Below, in pieces: positions 35,156 through 46,028 of a DNA stretch of 64,000 nt. Position numbers and translations under genes: made by a program. Position 1 is the stretch's first letter, and the number at the start of each line of letters is the position of its first letter. The notes beneath the pieces were generated by a model. It had not been told where the DNA came from, made no database searches, and worked only from the letters and a program-made list of their open reading frames with translations. Source of the stretch: Clusia tigrina (lineage: Eukaryota; Arthropoda; Insecta; Diptera; Clusiidae); contig OV050030.1 of assembly GCA_920105625.2 (NCBI GenBank), positions 62,036,322-62,100,321 on the forward strand, written 5' to 3'.

Positions 35156-36739
35156 ATGACTATTTTCCCAAATGTTAAAATTCCACTCCAGCAACATTCT
35201 ATGCAGGATGTTAATAACATAAACCTTCGCATTTCACATCTTTCTATTGAACAAAAAAATAAACTTGACAGCATTATAAAAAATTGTCCACATTTATTTT
35301 CCGATTCTGACAAAAGGCTTACTTACACAACAACTGTTAAGGGTGAAATACGCACCATAACAGAAACTCCGGTTTACTCCAAATCCTATCCTTATCCTAT
35401 GGCACTAAAAACCGAAGTCGAAAGACAAATCCAAGAGTTGCTAGAACAAAATATCATAAAACCCTCAAAGTCCCCCTATAACTCTCTAGTATGGATTGTA
35501 ACAAAAAAAGAAGATGCCTCAGGCGAAAAAAAATACAGAATGGTCATTGATTACAGGAAACTCAATTCAGTGACCATAACAGACAGGTATCCAATCCCAG
35601 AAATTAACGAAGTGCTTATCGACCTTAAAAGCGGATTTCACCAGATCTTACTTAAAGAATCTGACAGGGAAAAAACTGCTTTCTCCATTAATAATGGAAA
35701 GTTTGAGTTTACTCCCATTTGGGCTGAAAAATGCCCCCTCCATCTTCCAACGCGCCCTTGACGATGTTCTACGAGAACATATGGGCGTTAGATGCTACAT
35801 CTACATAGACGACATCGTAATATTTGGCAAAGCTGAAGACGAACACTTCAAAAATCTTCAAGCTGTCTTCAAAACACTAGAGAATGCCAACTTTAAAGTC
35901 TAACTCGACAAAAGCGAATTCCTAAAAAAGGAAGTCGAGTTCTTAGGTTTCATCGTCTCCCAAAACGGTCTTAAGACCAATCCCAAAAAAGTGCAAGCCA
36001 TCATAGAACTCCCCGAACCAAAAACATTGAAAGATTTAAGATCTTTCTTAGGAATGGTAGGCTATTACCGAAGATTTATACAGGGTTATGCGAACTTGGT
36101 TAAACCACTAACGTCTCTCTTAAGAGGAGAGAACGGACGTTTGTCAAAAAATCTTTCAAAACCAAACCAATCGATATGAATAGTCAAGCTAAAGAAGCAT
36201 GGAACAAAGCCAAAAGTGGTCTTATTTCAGACGAAGTAATGCTCTCATACCCCGACATTCAAAAAAGTTTCGAATTAACAACGGATGCCTCAAACCAAGC
36301 GTTAGGAGCCGTACTTTCACAAGACTCCAAACCCATTACATTTCTATCTAGGAGTCTTAACAGAACAGAAGAGTCGTACGCAACAAACGAAAAAGAGATG
36401 CTAGCCATCATATGGGCCCTAACATCTCTACGTAGCTTCCTTTAAGAATCAAGAAAGGTAAAAATCTATACAGACCACCAGCCTCTGACCTACGCACTGA
36501 GTAACAAGAATGCTAGCTCAAAAATGAAGAGGTGGAAAGCAATATTAGAAGAATATGACCTCGAACTACATTATAAACCAGGCAAAATGAACATAGTGGC
36601 GGACTCACTATCTCGCCCCCCAAATACACAAGTTTTTTCTCTCACTCCTACCGAACATAGTGCCGAAAGTTCATCCCAAAACCTTATTCCTTGTATCGAA
36701 ACCCCTATCAATGCCTTTAAAAACCAAATTTTTTAAAAA
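35156..36739 (+). pseudogene. pol: Errantivirus reverse transcriptase and RNase H, several breaks
   Basis: The RT carries YRMVIDYRKLNSVTI near 35,535, then EINEVLIDLKSGFHQI near 35,610. About a dozen codons normally found before the first catalytic Asp (YFTxIDL) are missing, so a small in-frame deletion is likely. A frame change near 35,735 precedes CYIYIDDIVIFGK near 35,797 (YIDD catalytic box). FLGMVGYYRRFI follows near 36,040. The RNase H part starts LTTDASNQALGAVLSQD near 36,275 and continues past an in-frame stop at 36,443 to YTDHQPLTYAL and NIVADSLSRPP near 36,590. Confidence 0.83.
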
Positions 36740-37881
36740 ATCAACGAAATATCAACATATCAATTTAGTTCATACAACCAGGAAAACCTAATAAGCATTT
36801 GTAAAAGATACCTCAACCCTTCGGTAATAAATTGTATTACAACACAAGAAAGAGTAATGGGAATGTTGCAAGAAGCGTATGCACAACATTTCAACAATTA
36901 CAAAATAAGATTTACACAACTTTTTGTAGAAAACATAACTAACGAACAACAGCAGGAAGACATAATAATAACTACACACAATAGAGCCCACAGAAACGCG
37001 AAAGAAAATAAATTACAAATTCTGAAAACATATTCTTTTCCAAGTATGAATAATAAAATTCAGAGGATCACAAAACAATGTGTAACTTGCAAACTTAACA
37101 AATTAGAAAGACACCCAACCAACCGAAACTTAATGAAACTCCTATCCCAAATTATCCCGGCCACACGTTACATATAGATATTTATTCGACTGACAAGAAA
37201 TTAGTCTTGACTAGCCTAGACAAATTCACAAAATACGCACAGACCAAAATCATCCCTGGAAAGTCAATAGAAGAAATAAGAAGGCCCCTAAGAGACTTGT
37301 TATTTTTTTACGGCATTCCAAAAGCAGTCGTAATAGATAATGAAAAAGCTCTAAATTCCGCGTCCATAATGTTCATGATGACAGACGATTTAGGGATTAA
37401 CGTCTTCACAACACCCCCATACAGAAGCGAAGTCAATGGGCAAGTAGAGTGATTCCATTCGACTTTATCAGAAATTATGAGATGTCTCAAAGCGGACGGA
37501 ACTGATAGAAACTTCGAGGAACTCCTCGAAAGGTCGACAAACGAATACAACCACAGTATTCACTCTACTACTGGAAAGAAACCAGTAGATCTTTTTTTCG
37601 GGAGAACCGTTGATTTTAGTCCACAAGACTACGAGAAAACACGACAGGACAATATACAGAAATTGACACAAAAACAGCAAACTGACCTAAGACAACACAA
37701 CAAAAAAAGAAAGGCAATCAAGGATTATGTGCCAGGCCACGTTATTTACGTAAAACAAAACAAAAGATTAAGAACCAAACTTTCAGGAAAATTTAAAGAA
37801 GAAATAGTAAAGGAAAATAGAAATAGTACAGTAGTAACTGAATCACAAAAAATAGTTCACAAAAGCAACATACACAATTAA
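36740..37881 (+). pseudogene. pol: Errantivirus integrase, broken
   Basis: The zinc-binding HHCC module shows as HNRAHRN and CVTCKLNK (36,975-37,100). The DDE core has its first Asp in IDIYSTD near 37,172 after a frame change, the second in VVIDNEKAL near 37,330 and the Glu in NGQVE near 37,436. A TGA replaces the next codon. The C-terminal part holds HSTTGKKPVDLFFGRT and a GPY/F-like region KRLRTKLSGKFKEE near 37,770. It would insert the viral DNA; the stops prevent this. Confidence 0.83.
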
Positions 37882-37907
37882 GACCGCTAACAAAAATTAC
37901 CATATTT

Positions 37908-39472
37908 TCAGACTCATATTCCCCTTATGCCATGCAGAAATACAAATACTGGATTTTTCTAACGCTCAACTAATTGAGTTTCAAATTGGGAAAGCAAAAA
38001 TACAAAATGGCAATTTCAAAATTATACACGTAATCGACTTGGACCCCTACCAAAAGTTTATGGACGAAACGGAACTAACAGTAAAACAAAACATTAGCAC
38101 CCAGAATGCAATATATCCATTCATATCACACCAGCTTTCTCAAATACGCGCTCTTCTTAATAGACTACAGCCCAAAGAAAGACCAAAACGATCCCTTAAT
38201 TTCATAGGAAGCGCATGGAAATGGATTGCGGGTAACCCAGACCATGAAGATTTTCAAATAGTCCAAAATAAAATGAATAATCTATTAAAAAACAATAACC
38301 AACAAAGGGTAATCAATAAAGTTTCAATTGCTAGAATTAATGAAATTACTAATGTAACGAACGAAATACTTAAAATTGTCAAATCAAATGAAGTCATAAA
38401 AAACGAATTTGTGACCAACATTAAATATAAAATTGATATTATTAAAGAAGAACTTCTTAATATTGATTACGCAATACAATGGGCTAAGGCAGGAATAATT
38501 AATACCTATATTTTGTCAAACGTAGAAATAAATACAGCAAAATCCATTTTTGATACAGAAGAAATGCCCTATATTAATATTATCGAAGCTTTAGAATTTA
38601 GTGAAGTAAAAATAGCATCCAATTATACAACTTTGGTCTACATAATTAGTTTACCTATTACTAAAAAAGAGTCATGCGAAAAAATACTACTTAAGCCTAT
38701 CAAAAAAGGCAGAATAACAAACGAACTATCATTTGATAAAATTTTAAAATGCAAAAACAAAATTTTCGGCATTAGAACAAATTGTAAAACTTTTAGCGAA
38801 CTGTCTATTTGTAATAACAAGAACATTATAGAAATAAGTAATACAAAATGTATACCTAATTCACTAAAAAGCTTACCATCTAACTGCACTGTAACAAATA
38901 ACCAGCACCTACCAACTATCGATGAGATAGCCGACGGCACCATACTACTTAATCAATACAATGGATCAGTGACAATAGACAACAATCTACTGAACCTTAT
39001 CGGAACCTTTATCCTGCAATACCACAATGCAACTATAAAAATAAATAACACAATCTACACCTCCAACGAGACGATCCAGATTAAACCACTTCCTGCAATA
39101 GTACAACCATTTTCAAAAAATTCAGAACTTACAGAAATCTTATCACTACAAATGCTAAAAGAACTTAATCTGAATAATACCGAATACATCAAATCATTCG
39201 AAACAACAAACGATATCCAAGTATGGACCAGCGGAAGATTCGCGATCATAACAATCGCACTTATCATAACCATAATACTTAGAATATCCCTTGTAAAGAA
39301 ACCACAAGCAATAGAAGTCATAACAAAAATCGAAAACGAAACGACCAACATTAAAACACCACAAGCAATAGAAGTCATAACACAAATAGAAAACGAAACG
39401 GCCAACATTAGAAAAGGAATTTCACAAGGATCAATTAACATGTCAGGAAAAACAAAAGTCAAATCCATATAG
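37908..39472 (+). CDS. env: Errantivirus envelope (F-like fusion) protein, open frame
   Basis: The frame is open from a TTTTCAG splice-acceptor-like site near 37,905 to a TAG at 39,470-39,472, which lies inside the 3' LTR, as usual for errantiviruses that make env from a spliced RNA. A hydrophobic leader followed by Cys-His lies at the very start, so the first codon probably comes from the upstream exon. A furin-type site RPKRS is near 38,190, directly followed by a Gly-containing hydrophobic stretch like a fusion peptide. One membrane segment (FAIITIALIITIILRI) is near 39,240. The cytoplasmic tail has a 19-residue tandem duplication. It is the only long gene of this provirus without a break. 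Confidence 0.8.
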
Positions 39473-39812
39473 TGTGGTAAACGGTGGATGCTTTGTTGAT
39501 ACAAGCTAACACATATCTTATTGAAAATACTTATCACCAAATTCTACATGCTCGCTACACACGACTGCAACCAACCAGACGTAATTTGATGCCTGGAATC
39601 CGCTGAACCGCGTTCCCACCAAAAAGTGCAACAGTCGCAGGTAAGCGACGTCAAATTCAGCAGCGCGTGCACCAACACATTTGCAGATATAGGTTTAATG
39701 TTAAGTCATTTTAAGTTTGTGAGTTAGTTGATAAGCGGAAGTAAAACAATAAAGAAGGCTTAGGCCGAAAAATATATATTTTTTAAACTTTTTAATTCAA
39801 AAAGACTTAACT
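39457..39812 (+). repeat. 3' LTR of the errantivirus
   Basis: It is the same sequence as the 5' LTR, with few changes: one T-to-G near 39,581, loss of eight bases near 39,653 and homopolymer differences near 39,770-39,787. It overlaps the last codons of env. A purine-rich AGGAAAAACAAA precedes it and may be the polypurine tract. Confidence 0.88.
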
Positions 39813-40599
39813 TACATGCACAGTATTATTGTGGACATGCATTGCTGTGGTAAACCATTGAACTCAATTCGAGCTGTCTTCCTTGGCAAAACTGCGCAAG
39901 TACTTGGCCAGAAGTCAATGACTACGCTCCAATGAACCTTTGGCCTGTGATGATATGGTGTTATTTGTAATTTCTTGATTCCCAGCATTTTGCAAGTTTC
40001 TGAGAGTAATTTATATATAAAATTTGAACCATTGTCGGTTATCAAAACCTTTGGTATGTTGTATCATGCTACAATTTCGTGCCTTGGCCACTGTGCTTGC
40101 TTCAGCATCTGGAAGAGCCACGCACGCCATATACCTCGAGAAGTCATCCTGAAATGTCAATGTGCTTGTTTCCCGAAACTGTCTGTGGCAATATCCATAC
40201 AATGTCCATATGAACTTTATCAAATGGTCGCTACAGGGTATCTGTTACCATTGGCATCTTTGTCAGCTTCGAACTCTTATTGGCCTGACACTTCGGACGG
40301 TTCTTCACATAGCGTTTAATATCCTTGAGCATACCTCTCCAGCCGTGTACTCTCCCAATAAGTACGCTTTCCAGGATCCCTGATACCCACCGAGGGGTGA
40401 ATCATGAAATCCTCTTAACACGTTCTGAATGCCTTTATCGCTTTCTAGACATTCCACCCCGCTGATTGGTCGCTTGTCTGTTTTGTCATGTTCCATGGCT
40501 TTTTCTGTTACAATTGTCTTTTCTTCCTGGCGACTGCATCCGGTATTTTCATTGTCGGCTCTTGTCTTTGTCCTAGGCTCCACCAAGGATATATTCTGT
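39813..40599 (-). pseudogene. pol: gypsy integrase (zinc and DDE core), cut by the errantivirus
   Basis: The zinc module piece IQNVLRGFHDSPLGGYQG is near 40,410. The core includes LTFQDDFSRYMACVALP near 40,150 (first Asp) and MITDNGSNFI near 40,040 (second Asp). ALERSHRLLAKYLRSF near 39,935 holds the Glu, and WFTTAMHVHNNTVHV ends at the provirus boundary. The natural sequence should continue for some tens of residues before the DMHSRLKRQ piece found at 32,346, so about 100-200 bases appear to be missing. Confidence 0.75.
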
Positions 40600-41905
40600 G
40601 CCTGCAGTACTTTGCTGAGCGCATCCTCATATAGATTCTTTTTTGCAGGTTTGTATATGATTTCAAAATCATACTCAGACAGTTTGTGTCTGAACCTGGC
40701 TAGCTTAGACGTTTGGTCTATTGTCTATGGCTCTCAACGGCTGCTGATCGGTATATATTTTAAATGGGCGTCCTAGCAGATATGCCCTGAAATCCTTCGT
40801 TGCCAAACCAATGGGTAGAAATTCTTTCTCGATCGTGGAGTATCTCTTCTTCGTATCGCTAAGCACCCTGCATGCGAATGCAGGGTCATTTCCGACTTCC
40901 CCTTGCGACAATGCTGCCTCAATGCTACATTGCTAGCATCATTGGTCAAAAAAAGGTTTCTTCAAAATCGGGGTACGCTAAAATCGGCGGTGAGCAAATT
41001 TCTTTTAGCCTTTCGAATGCCCTTAGACAGCTTTCATCCTTACGTAGCAGTTTATTAATTGGTAACCCAATTCCGGCTAGTCCTTCTACGAACTTTCTAT
41101 AATGGTTCACTTGCACTTCCTTTATATTCCTCGGAATAACCAAATTCTTTACGCATTCCACATTCTACGGGTTAGGCAGTGCTGCTGCCTCTGAGCAACG
41201 ATGGCCTAAATAAACCACCTCTCTTCGCAAAACTTACACTTCATCGTATTCCATTTCAAATTGTGTTCTCGCAATTTCTAGAGCGCCTTGCACAAGCGTT
41301 GCGAATGCTGCTGCAAGTTCTTCCCATAAATTACAATATCATCGAGATACACAAAACAATCTAACCCTTGTAAACTTGTAAGCACATGATTCTTAACCAT
41401 TGGTAGGTAGCCGGTGCTCCTGTCGAACCAAATGGGATTCTATTAAACTCATAATGCCCTAAACCGTTGCTAAAAGCGGTCTTTTGCTTATCTTGGGTAT
41501 CCACCAGTACTTGGTGGTAGCCACTTGCTAAATCAAGTGCGGAAAAATATATGCTGTGTCCCAATTGATCCAGAATTTCTTCTCTCCTTAGTATCGGGAG
41601 CACCTGCTTAATAGTGGCGTCATTCACTTTCCTAAAATCGACGACCATTCTCCACTTCTTCTGAGCACCCCTTTCTTTGGTGCCAAAATTATTGGTGACT
41701 TCCAAGGCGAGATACTCGGTGAAATTATGTTATCATTTAACATTCCTTCCATTTGCCTGTTTACCTCATCTTTGTGTGCCTGTGGAAATCTATACTGTTT
41801 TTGGTTTATTGGTGGTTGATCCGCTCTAGTAGGTATTTCATGCTCTACTTTTGGTGTAGACGCTAGCTGGTCTCCTTCCGGCAAAAATATGTCATGGAAT
41901 GACAT
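40600..41905 (-). pseudogene. pol: gypsy reverse transcriptase and RNase H, decayed
   Basis: RT motifs are EHEIPTRADQPPINQKQYR near 41,850, WRMVVDFRKVNDATI near 41,650, YFSALDLASGYHQV near 41,540 (first Asp), EFNRIPFGSTGAP near 41,435 and DCFVYLDDIVIYG near 41,350 (YLDD box). The connection YRKFVEGLAGIGLPINKLLR is near 41,075. The RNase H piece RYSTIEKEFLPIGLATKDFR is near 40,825 with YTDQQPLRAI near 40,745. Frame changes occur near 41,640, 41,390 and 40,930. Confidence 0.8.
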
Positions 41906-43157
41906 CTATTGATGCCTTCTCTTTTGAATTTACGCTTGGGTCTAACTTTACTGATTCTAGTACTCTTTCCGTCGTTTTTCTGTATCTACCTGCATAATCT
42001 GATTAACCGATCCCAGACTCGGCTCTTTAAACTTCTCATAACTAGTAAACCTAGGCCAAAAGTTTTTATCTCCTATATAGTCCCTCTCTGAGGCGTTCAA
42101 TATACAAGCGTATACCATACCTCTGTCGACGTGTGTTATGGACTCTACCATGTATACCCCCTCCGCCAATTGTTGTTTCTGCAAAACAACCGTCGGAAAT
42201 TTCGAGTTTACATGGAACGTAACCACTCTTGCCGAGCTTGCACTAACCGCGTCCGAACTACTATTCTTCAACCTCTTTACGTCTCCTTCTTGCCATGAAT
42301 TCAATGGAAGAGTAGGATCCTGTTCTTATTCTTATCATAAAACGATTACTGTTTCTCCAGCGCATCCTGTATGCTGCTGCCCCAAAGATTATCGCGCCCA
42401 ATTATCCCATCTACCGGGACACCTTCCTTATCCAATTCCACTGCTTGCATTTAAAAACTCATACCCATAACCTCGCTTTGATTTACCCTAACTGAACCTA
42501 GCGTCCTAATGCATCCACCAAATGCTCCGTTAGGCGTTCTTACGTCCATCTTATCAATCCGTATATACTTCCTAACTCTTAAAATATTTTCCTCCATGCA
42601 CCGCAGTCATACTTGACGATCCTATATTCCCTAAAAATGATCTTGACTGTCCTAACTGTAATCTCCAGTACCGCGTTAGCGTCGATCCTTTCTAACCTTA
42701 TTAAAACTTAACCTAAGTACTAGAATCATCACAGTTACCCAAACCAAAACGCAATCAAAATTTGTTTCCCGGAGAGACTCTTTCTCCTCCTCATCGTGAA
42801 CCACAGTTTTTATATTACTTGGTACATGGTATTGGAGAGCCTCTTGCTCCTCCTTCTGCTGGAATGTAGTTCTTACATTACTGGTCACGCGGAGTTTTTT
42901 GCCGAATTCTTTCTTGCTTTCTTTCGGCTTTCCAGTCTACTGGTCACGACTGGGCCGCTGGAAGTTTCTTTGGTTTCCTTGTTGGAAATCTTATTGCCCA
43001 CATTCCGCTGCTCGATGTCCCATTTGACCACTTGAAAATCATTTCATCCGCTGTGTGGTGTTGCTCCCACTCGCCGCATTTCGGGAACTCCAAATCAGAC
43101 GCTGATGATTACCATTGGTCAATTCCTTCTGTTGAATTAACTCGGAGTCTACTGAAA
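41906..43157 (-). pseudogene. pol: gypsy protease region and pre-RT linker, decayed
   Basis: A protease-like piece GNIGSSSMTAVHGG is near 42,630; the expected DTGS reads NIGS, so the catalytic Asp is lost. DGIIGRDNLWGSS near 42,400 fits the protease end. The linker before RT (42,304-41,957) contains VVLQKQQLAEGVYMVES and VYACILNASER, typical of the 412/mdg1 group. Several stops are present. Confidence 0.6.
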
Positions 43158-44165
43158 TTACCCCGCCTTCTCTCCTGGGTGGATCTGGGTACCTCGTAGC
43201 TGGCTGCCTCCAACTCTAATCCCATCCTGTGTTCCTTTGGCACTGTCTAGTTGCCTCATTACCATATGTTTGGCATTCCATACAGTTTTGCGTGTAAAGC
43301 ACTCATCCATTGCATTACCATGTTTGTGGCAAAATGAGCAAATGGGGTTTCCTTGCTGGAATCTCTCATCCGGGAATCCTTGGTTCTTCTGTTGCAGAAA
43401 ATGGCCCACAAACTTACCGACTTTCCGTGTGATCCGTTGTTGTACCGGATTTACCTCTCCAGGCGTATTAGTCCAGCAGATTCCACCAGTTGTCGCTCGT
43501 TGTTGGATTGCTGCTTATGCGAAAGGCACCGCTTCAACTAACTCTGCCATGCTTCTCTACGTGAGATATAAAGTAAAATTAGCTTAATCCCTATTTATCA
43601 AGCCTGGCTTCAACACAGCAATCATAACCCATTCTATTTGAGCCTTGTATATGTTTCCTGCAAACCGCCTGTTGGCTTCCGACTCAGCAGTGTTCCCCAG
43701 AGATCTAAGCCTTCGCCCCCAAGCTCTCAGCTTCTCTCCGGGTTTCTGAGTGGATTCCTGAAATTTCCGTATGAGGCAGTCGTAGGACTTTTGCTTTAAG
43801 TATGTTCTATCTAATAAATCTGACATGGTGCTTACTGCGCTATGCGCTAGTAAATCAAATGCAATACCTAATACATTTTATTAAGTGTTCTCCGTCTGCT
43901 TTCGGAAGACTTTGTTGCGCTAGCTCACAACATTCTTTAAAGCGCCTGATCTCAGTTCTCAGATCATGCATCTCGGACACTGAGAACATGGGCACGAACT
44001 TTGCTTGAGCAACCTCCTGAATGCCCATTTGAACTTTTTTAAACTGCCCGTTTGTGGTTATTGTCAAAATTAGGTTCCAACATCTGGTTTTCCTTATCTA
44101 CTGCTTTTTGAGCCTCCAATAATTATTTAACTTTAGTTGACAATTGCATCGAATGCCACTAAAAA
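43158..44165 (-). pseudogene. gag: gypsy gag with an altered zinc knuckle
   Basis: Pieces read LLEAQKAVDKENQM near 44,110, EMHDLRTEIRRFKECCELAQ near 43,950, ADGEHLIKCIRY near 43,880 and KFQESTQKPGEKLRAW near 43,750. The nucleocapsid part near 43,335 has CSFCHKHGNAMDEC, where the third ligand of the usual C-x2-C-x4-H-x4-C is Asn in place of His. Frame breaks occur near 43,850, 43,590 and 43,420. The wording resembles gag of the 412/mdg1 group. Confidence 0.7.
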
Positions 44166-44639
44166 AATCAATAATCTTGTTTGAGAAATAAAAACAGTTT
44201 TGAAAAGAAGACTTTCAATGTTTTTTGTGTTTATTTAAAAAATTCACTTATATTCAGGTTTTTAAATTTCTTCTGACTTTCTTTGTTAACAGCAGGAGAA
44301 GTTTGCGAATATGTCTACGGTTTAAACGATTGCAACTGCGACACACTAAACGCATCTCTTTTGACAATTAGGTTTGTGTTGGTAAGAAAGCGATGATAAT
44401 AGAATCCTTAACATTTCCGACCACCTCGTCCAGGTTCTGCGACGACAGTTGGTACGTTAGAAGACCGCCCACCGTCTACGGTCTGATTCCTAGCTTGAGA
44501 CTCGATCGGAAGCACAGATATTTTGGAAATTGGACGATTTGCACCATCAGTAGCTAAACAGTGTATGTTCTGGACCAAAAACGCGTGTATTTTCTTATGG
44601 GCCTCTAAATTTTACCAAAAAACCGTCACATTTTATTAT
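44166..44639. other. Unassigned sequence between gypsy and the virus-like cluster
   Basis: A minus-strand open stretch reads YQLSSQNLDEVVGNVKDSII near 44,440, without a match I recognise. It may belong to the gypsy 5' leader or to the neighbouring virus-like element. No LTR end or primer site could be identified. Confidence 0.35.
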
Positions 44640-45305
44640 TCTGAGTCGAAAGCTTTTAGAGGCGCCATCTGGCGGTGAGTTTTTTGTTGAAAGTTTTTTG
44701 TATAAAGCTGTGGTTTGTGTCTTTGCTATGATAGGAGGGAGTTTTTGTGGGAAGCTGTGCTTTGGTTTGTACCTTTGCTATAAGAAAGTTCTTATGTATT
44801 GAAATTTCCTCATACCCCCCACACCCCGCCCCATTCCTTGCTATTGATTACCACAAGTTTCTTTTAAACTAAAAAGTTCAACACAGTATTTACTCAAACA
44901 TTCCGTCCCTGTGTTTGCAGTTGCCATCAAAGTTTAAGTTCAACACAGTTTGGTATTTAGTGATGTCGAAAGCTTTTTAGAGGCACCATCTGGCGGTGAG
45001 TTTTGTGTTGAAAGTTTTTGTGGAAAGCTCTGATGTGATCACCACAAGTTTCTTTTAAACTAAAAGTTCAACACAGTATTTTCTCCTACCTTCCGCCCCT
45101 GTGTTTGCGGCTGCCTTCAAGTTCAAGTTCAACACAGTTTGGTATTTATTGATAAAAAAAAAGCATATACGTTCGGTCTGATTTGATCGCTTGGGCGCTG
45201 AGTGCATGCAGCTGCCTTTCAAGTTTAAATTCAACACAGTTTGGTATTTATTGATAAGAAAGCAGCTGCATTCGGTCTGATGTGATCGCTTGGCGCTGAG
45301 TGCAT
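44640..45305. repeat. Direct repeats at the left side of the virus-like cluster
   Basis: Two kinds of repeat occur. A unit with GTCGAAAGCTTTTAGAGG and CATCTGGCGGTGAGTTTT is at about 44,645 and again at about 44,968 (about 320 bases apart). A unit with TTCAACACAGTTTGGTATTTA is at about 44,938, 45,128 and 45,230; the last two copies are about 104 bases apart and also share CGGTCTGAT, GATCGCTTGG and GAGTGCATGCAG. Each carries a GCAGCTGC-type palindrome. Confidence 0.7.
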
Positions 45306-45400
45306 GCAGTTGCTTTCTTCAACTCAACATATAAATAGTTTGCTAATGAGCTAGTTTATATTAGTATTTTATTTTTCTCTTAGAAAACAAAGTGAATTTA
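45306..45400 (+). promoter_or_regulatory. TATA-containing module upstream of the exonuclease-like ORF
   Basis: The 60 bases from GCAGTTGCTTTC (45,306) to TATATTAGT (45,365) match 47,564-47,623 with only four differences. The module holds CATATAAATAG (TATA box), then GCTAATGAGC and a TATATTAGT initiator-like end. A further shared AACAAAGTGAA lies 20-25 bases downstream of both copies. The position just before a start codon suggests a core promoter and leader. Confidence 0.65.
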
Positions 45401-45414
45401 TAATTTGAAAAAAA

Positions 45415-46028
45415 ATGGAAGCGGAGAGAGTAGTAGTTATGGATGTTCAGGATTTTATAGTGAAACTAAATTTATTCCGAAGGAAGTCAGTATTTCGGGA
45501 GCAGATATAGGGATAAAATCGTTTATTATTGGACCATCTTTTGAATATTCGAGGCTATTAAAGGAAGAAAGGAAAACAATTGATTGGTTGACTCATCATC
45601 ATCATGGATTACGCTGGCATGATGGTAACTCAACGATAAAGGATCTCTATGAATATATTTTTCTAAATATAAAGAAAGAAGAAAATCCAGCTATATATGT
45701 AAAAGGTTTGGAAAAAGCAAAATGGGTACGAGATTTGATAGGAGAGGAAATAATTATAAACAATTTAGATGATTTTGGTTGTCCTAGTTTAAAAAATTTA
45801 TATAAAACTAATAACAATATAAATGTTTGTGAATATTATACAAAGCATTGCAAATGTATAAAAAAAAATGGAAGAAAGATGTGTATTTGTGCTGAGAAAA
45901 ATGTAATTGTATTAGGAAATTTTTCCAACAAAATACACGTAGATTCACCGATTTGGGATTTGGATTTATTCACTCAATTGCTTATAACTTTGTCATTTTT
46001 CGGTCGATTTTCTTCTAGTTGGTCTTAG
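45415..46028 (+). pseudogene. Exonuclease-like ORF of the virus-like cluster, one frameshift
   Basis: The ATG at 45,415 reads MEAERVVVMDVQDFIV and closes at once; the next frame continues FIPKEVSISGADIG, then GPSFEYSRLLKEE, WLTHHHHGLRWHDGN, IYVKGLEKAKWVRDL and NLDDFGCPSLKNLYK. A one-base indel near 45,450 joins the two. The order 'VVxMDVQxF', 'HHxHGLxWxxG', 'YVKGxxKxxWL' and 'CPSL' is one I know from proteins found next to protein-primed PolB genes in insect genomes. The acidic residues in DVQ and LDD suggest a DnaQ-type (DEDD) nuclease; that function is inferred. A Cys-rich knot (CKCIKKNGRKMCICA) lies near the end. Confidence 0.5.

Larger units (their letters stand above)
32347..39812 (+). 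mobile_element. Errantivirus (env-bearing gypsy-type) provirus, about 7.5 kb
   Basis: Two LTRs (32,347-32,708 and 39,457-39,812) flank gag, protease, RT, RNase H, integrase and env in the order of insect errantiviruses. A primer site of tRNA-Lys type follows the left LTR. LTR differences are few (one substitution near the CCAGAC segment, an 8-base indel and homopolymer changes), indicating a fairly recent insertion. gag and pol nonetheless carry several stops and frameshifts. The provirus lies inside a gypsy element of the opposite orientation. No clean target duplication is visible, and part of the host element between the two flanks is missing. Confidence 0.9.
39813..44165 (-). mobile_element. 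gypsy element (412/mdg1-like), minus strand, main part
   Basis: From 44,165 downward the order is gag, protease, RT, RNase H and integrase, all on the minus strand. The integrase is cut by the errantivirus at 39,813, and its tail resumes at 32,346. A linker protein segment between protease and RT of the type seen in 412/mdg1 elements is present. No env is seen. Neither LTR was identified; the 5' LTR might lie in 44,166-44,640 but I see no clear ends. Numerous stops and frameshifts show that it is old. Confidence 0.8.

Noticed and set aside
39556..39812. A 4-bp target-site duplication for the errantivirus
   Set aside because: The bases next to the two LTR ends do not match in any register I tried, and the host element lacks sequence between the flanks.
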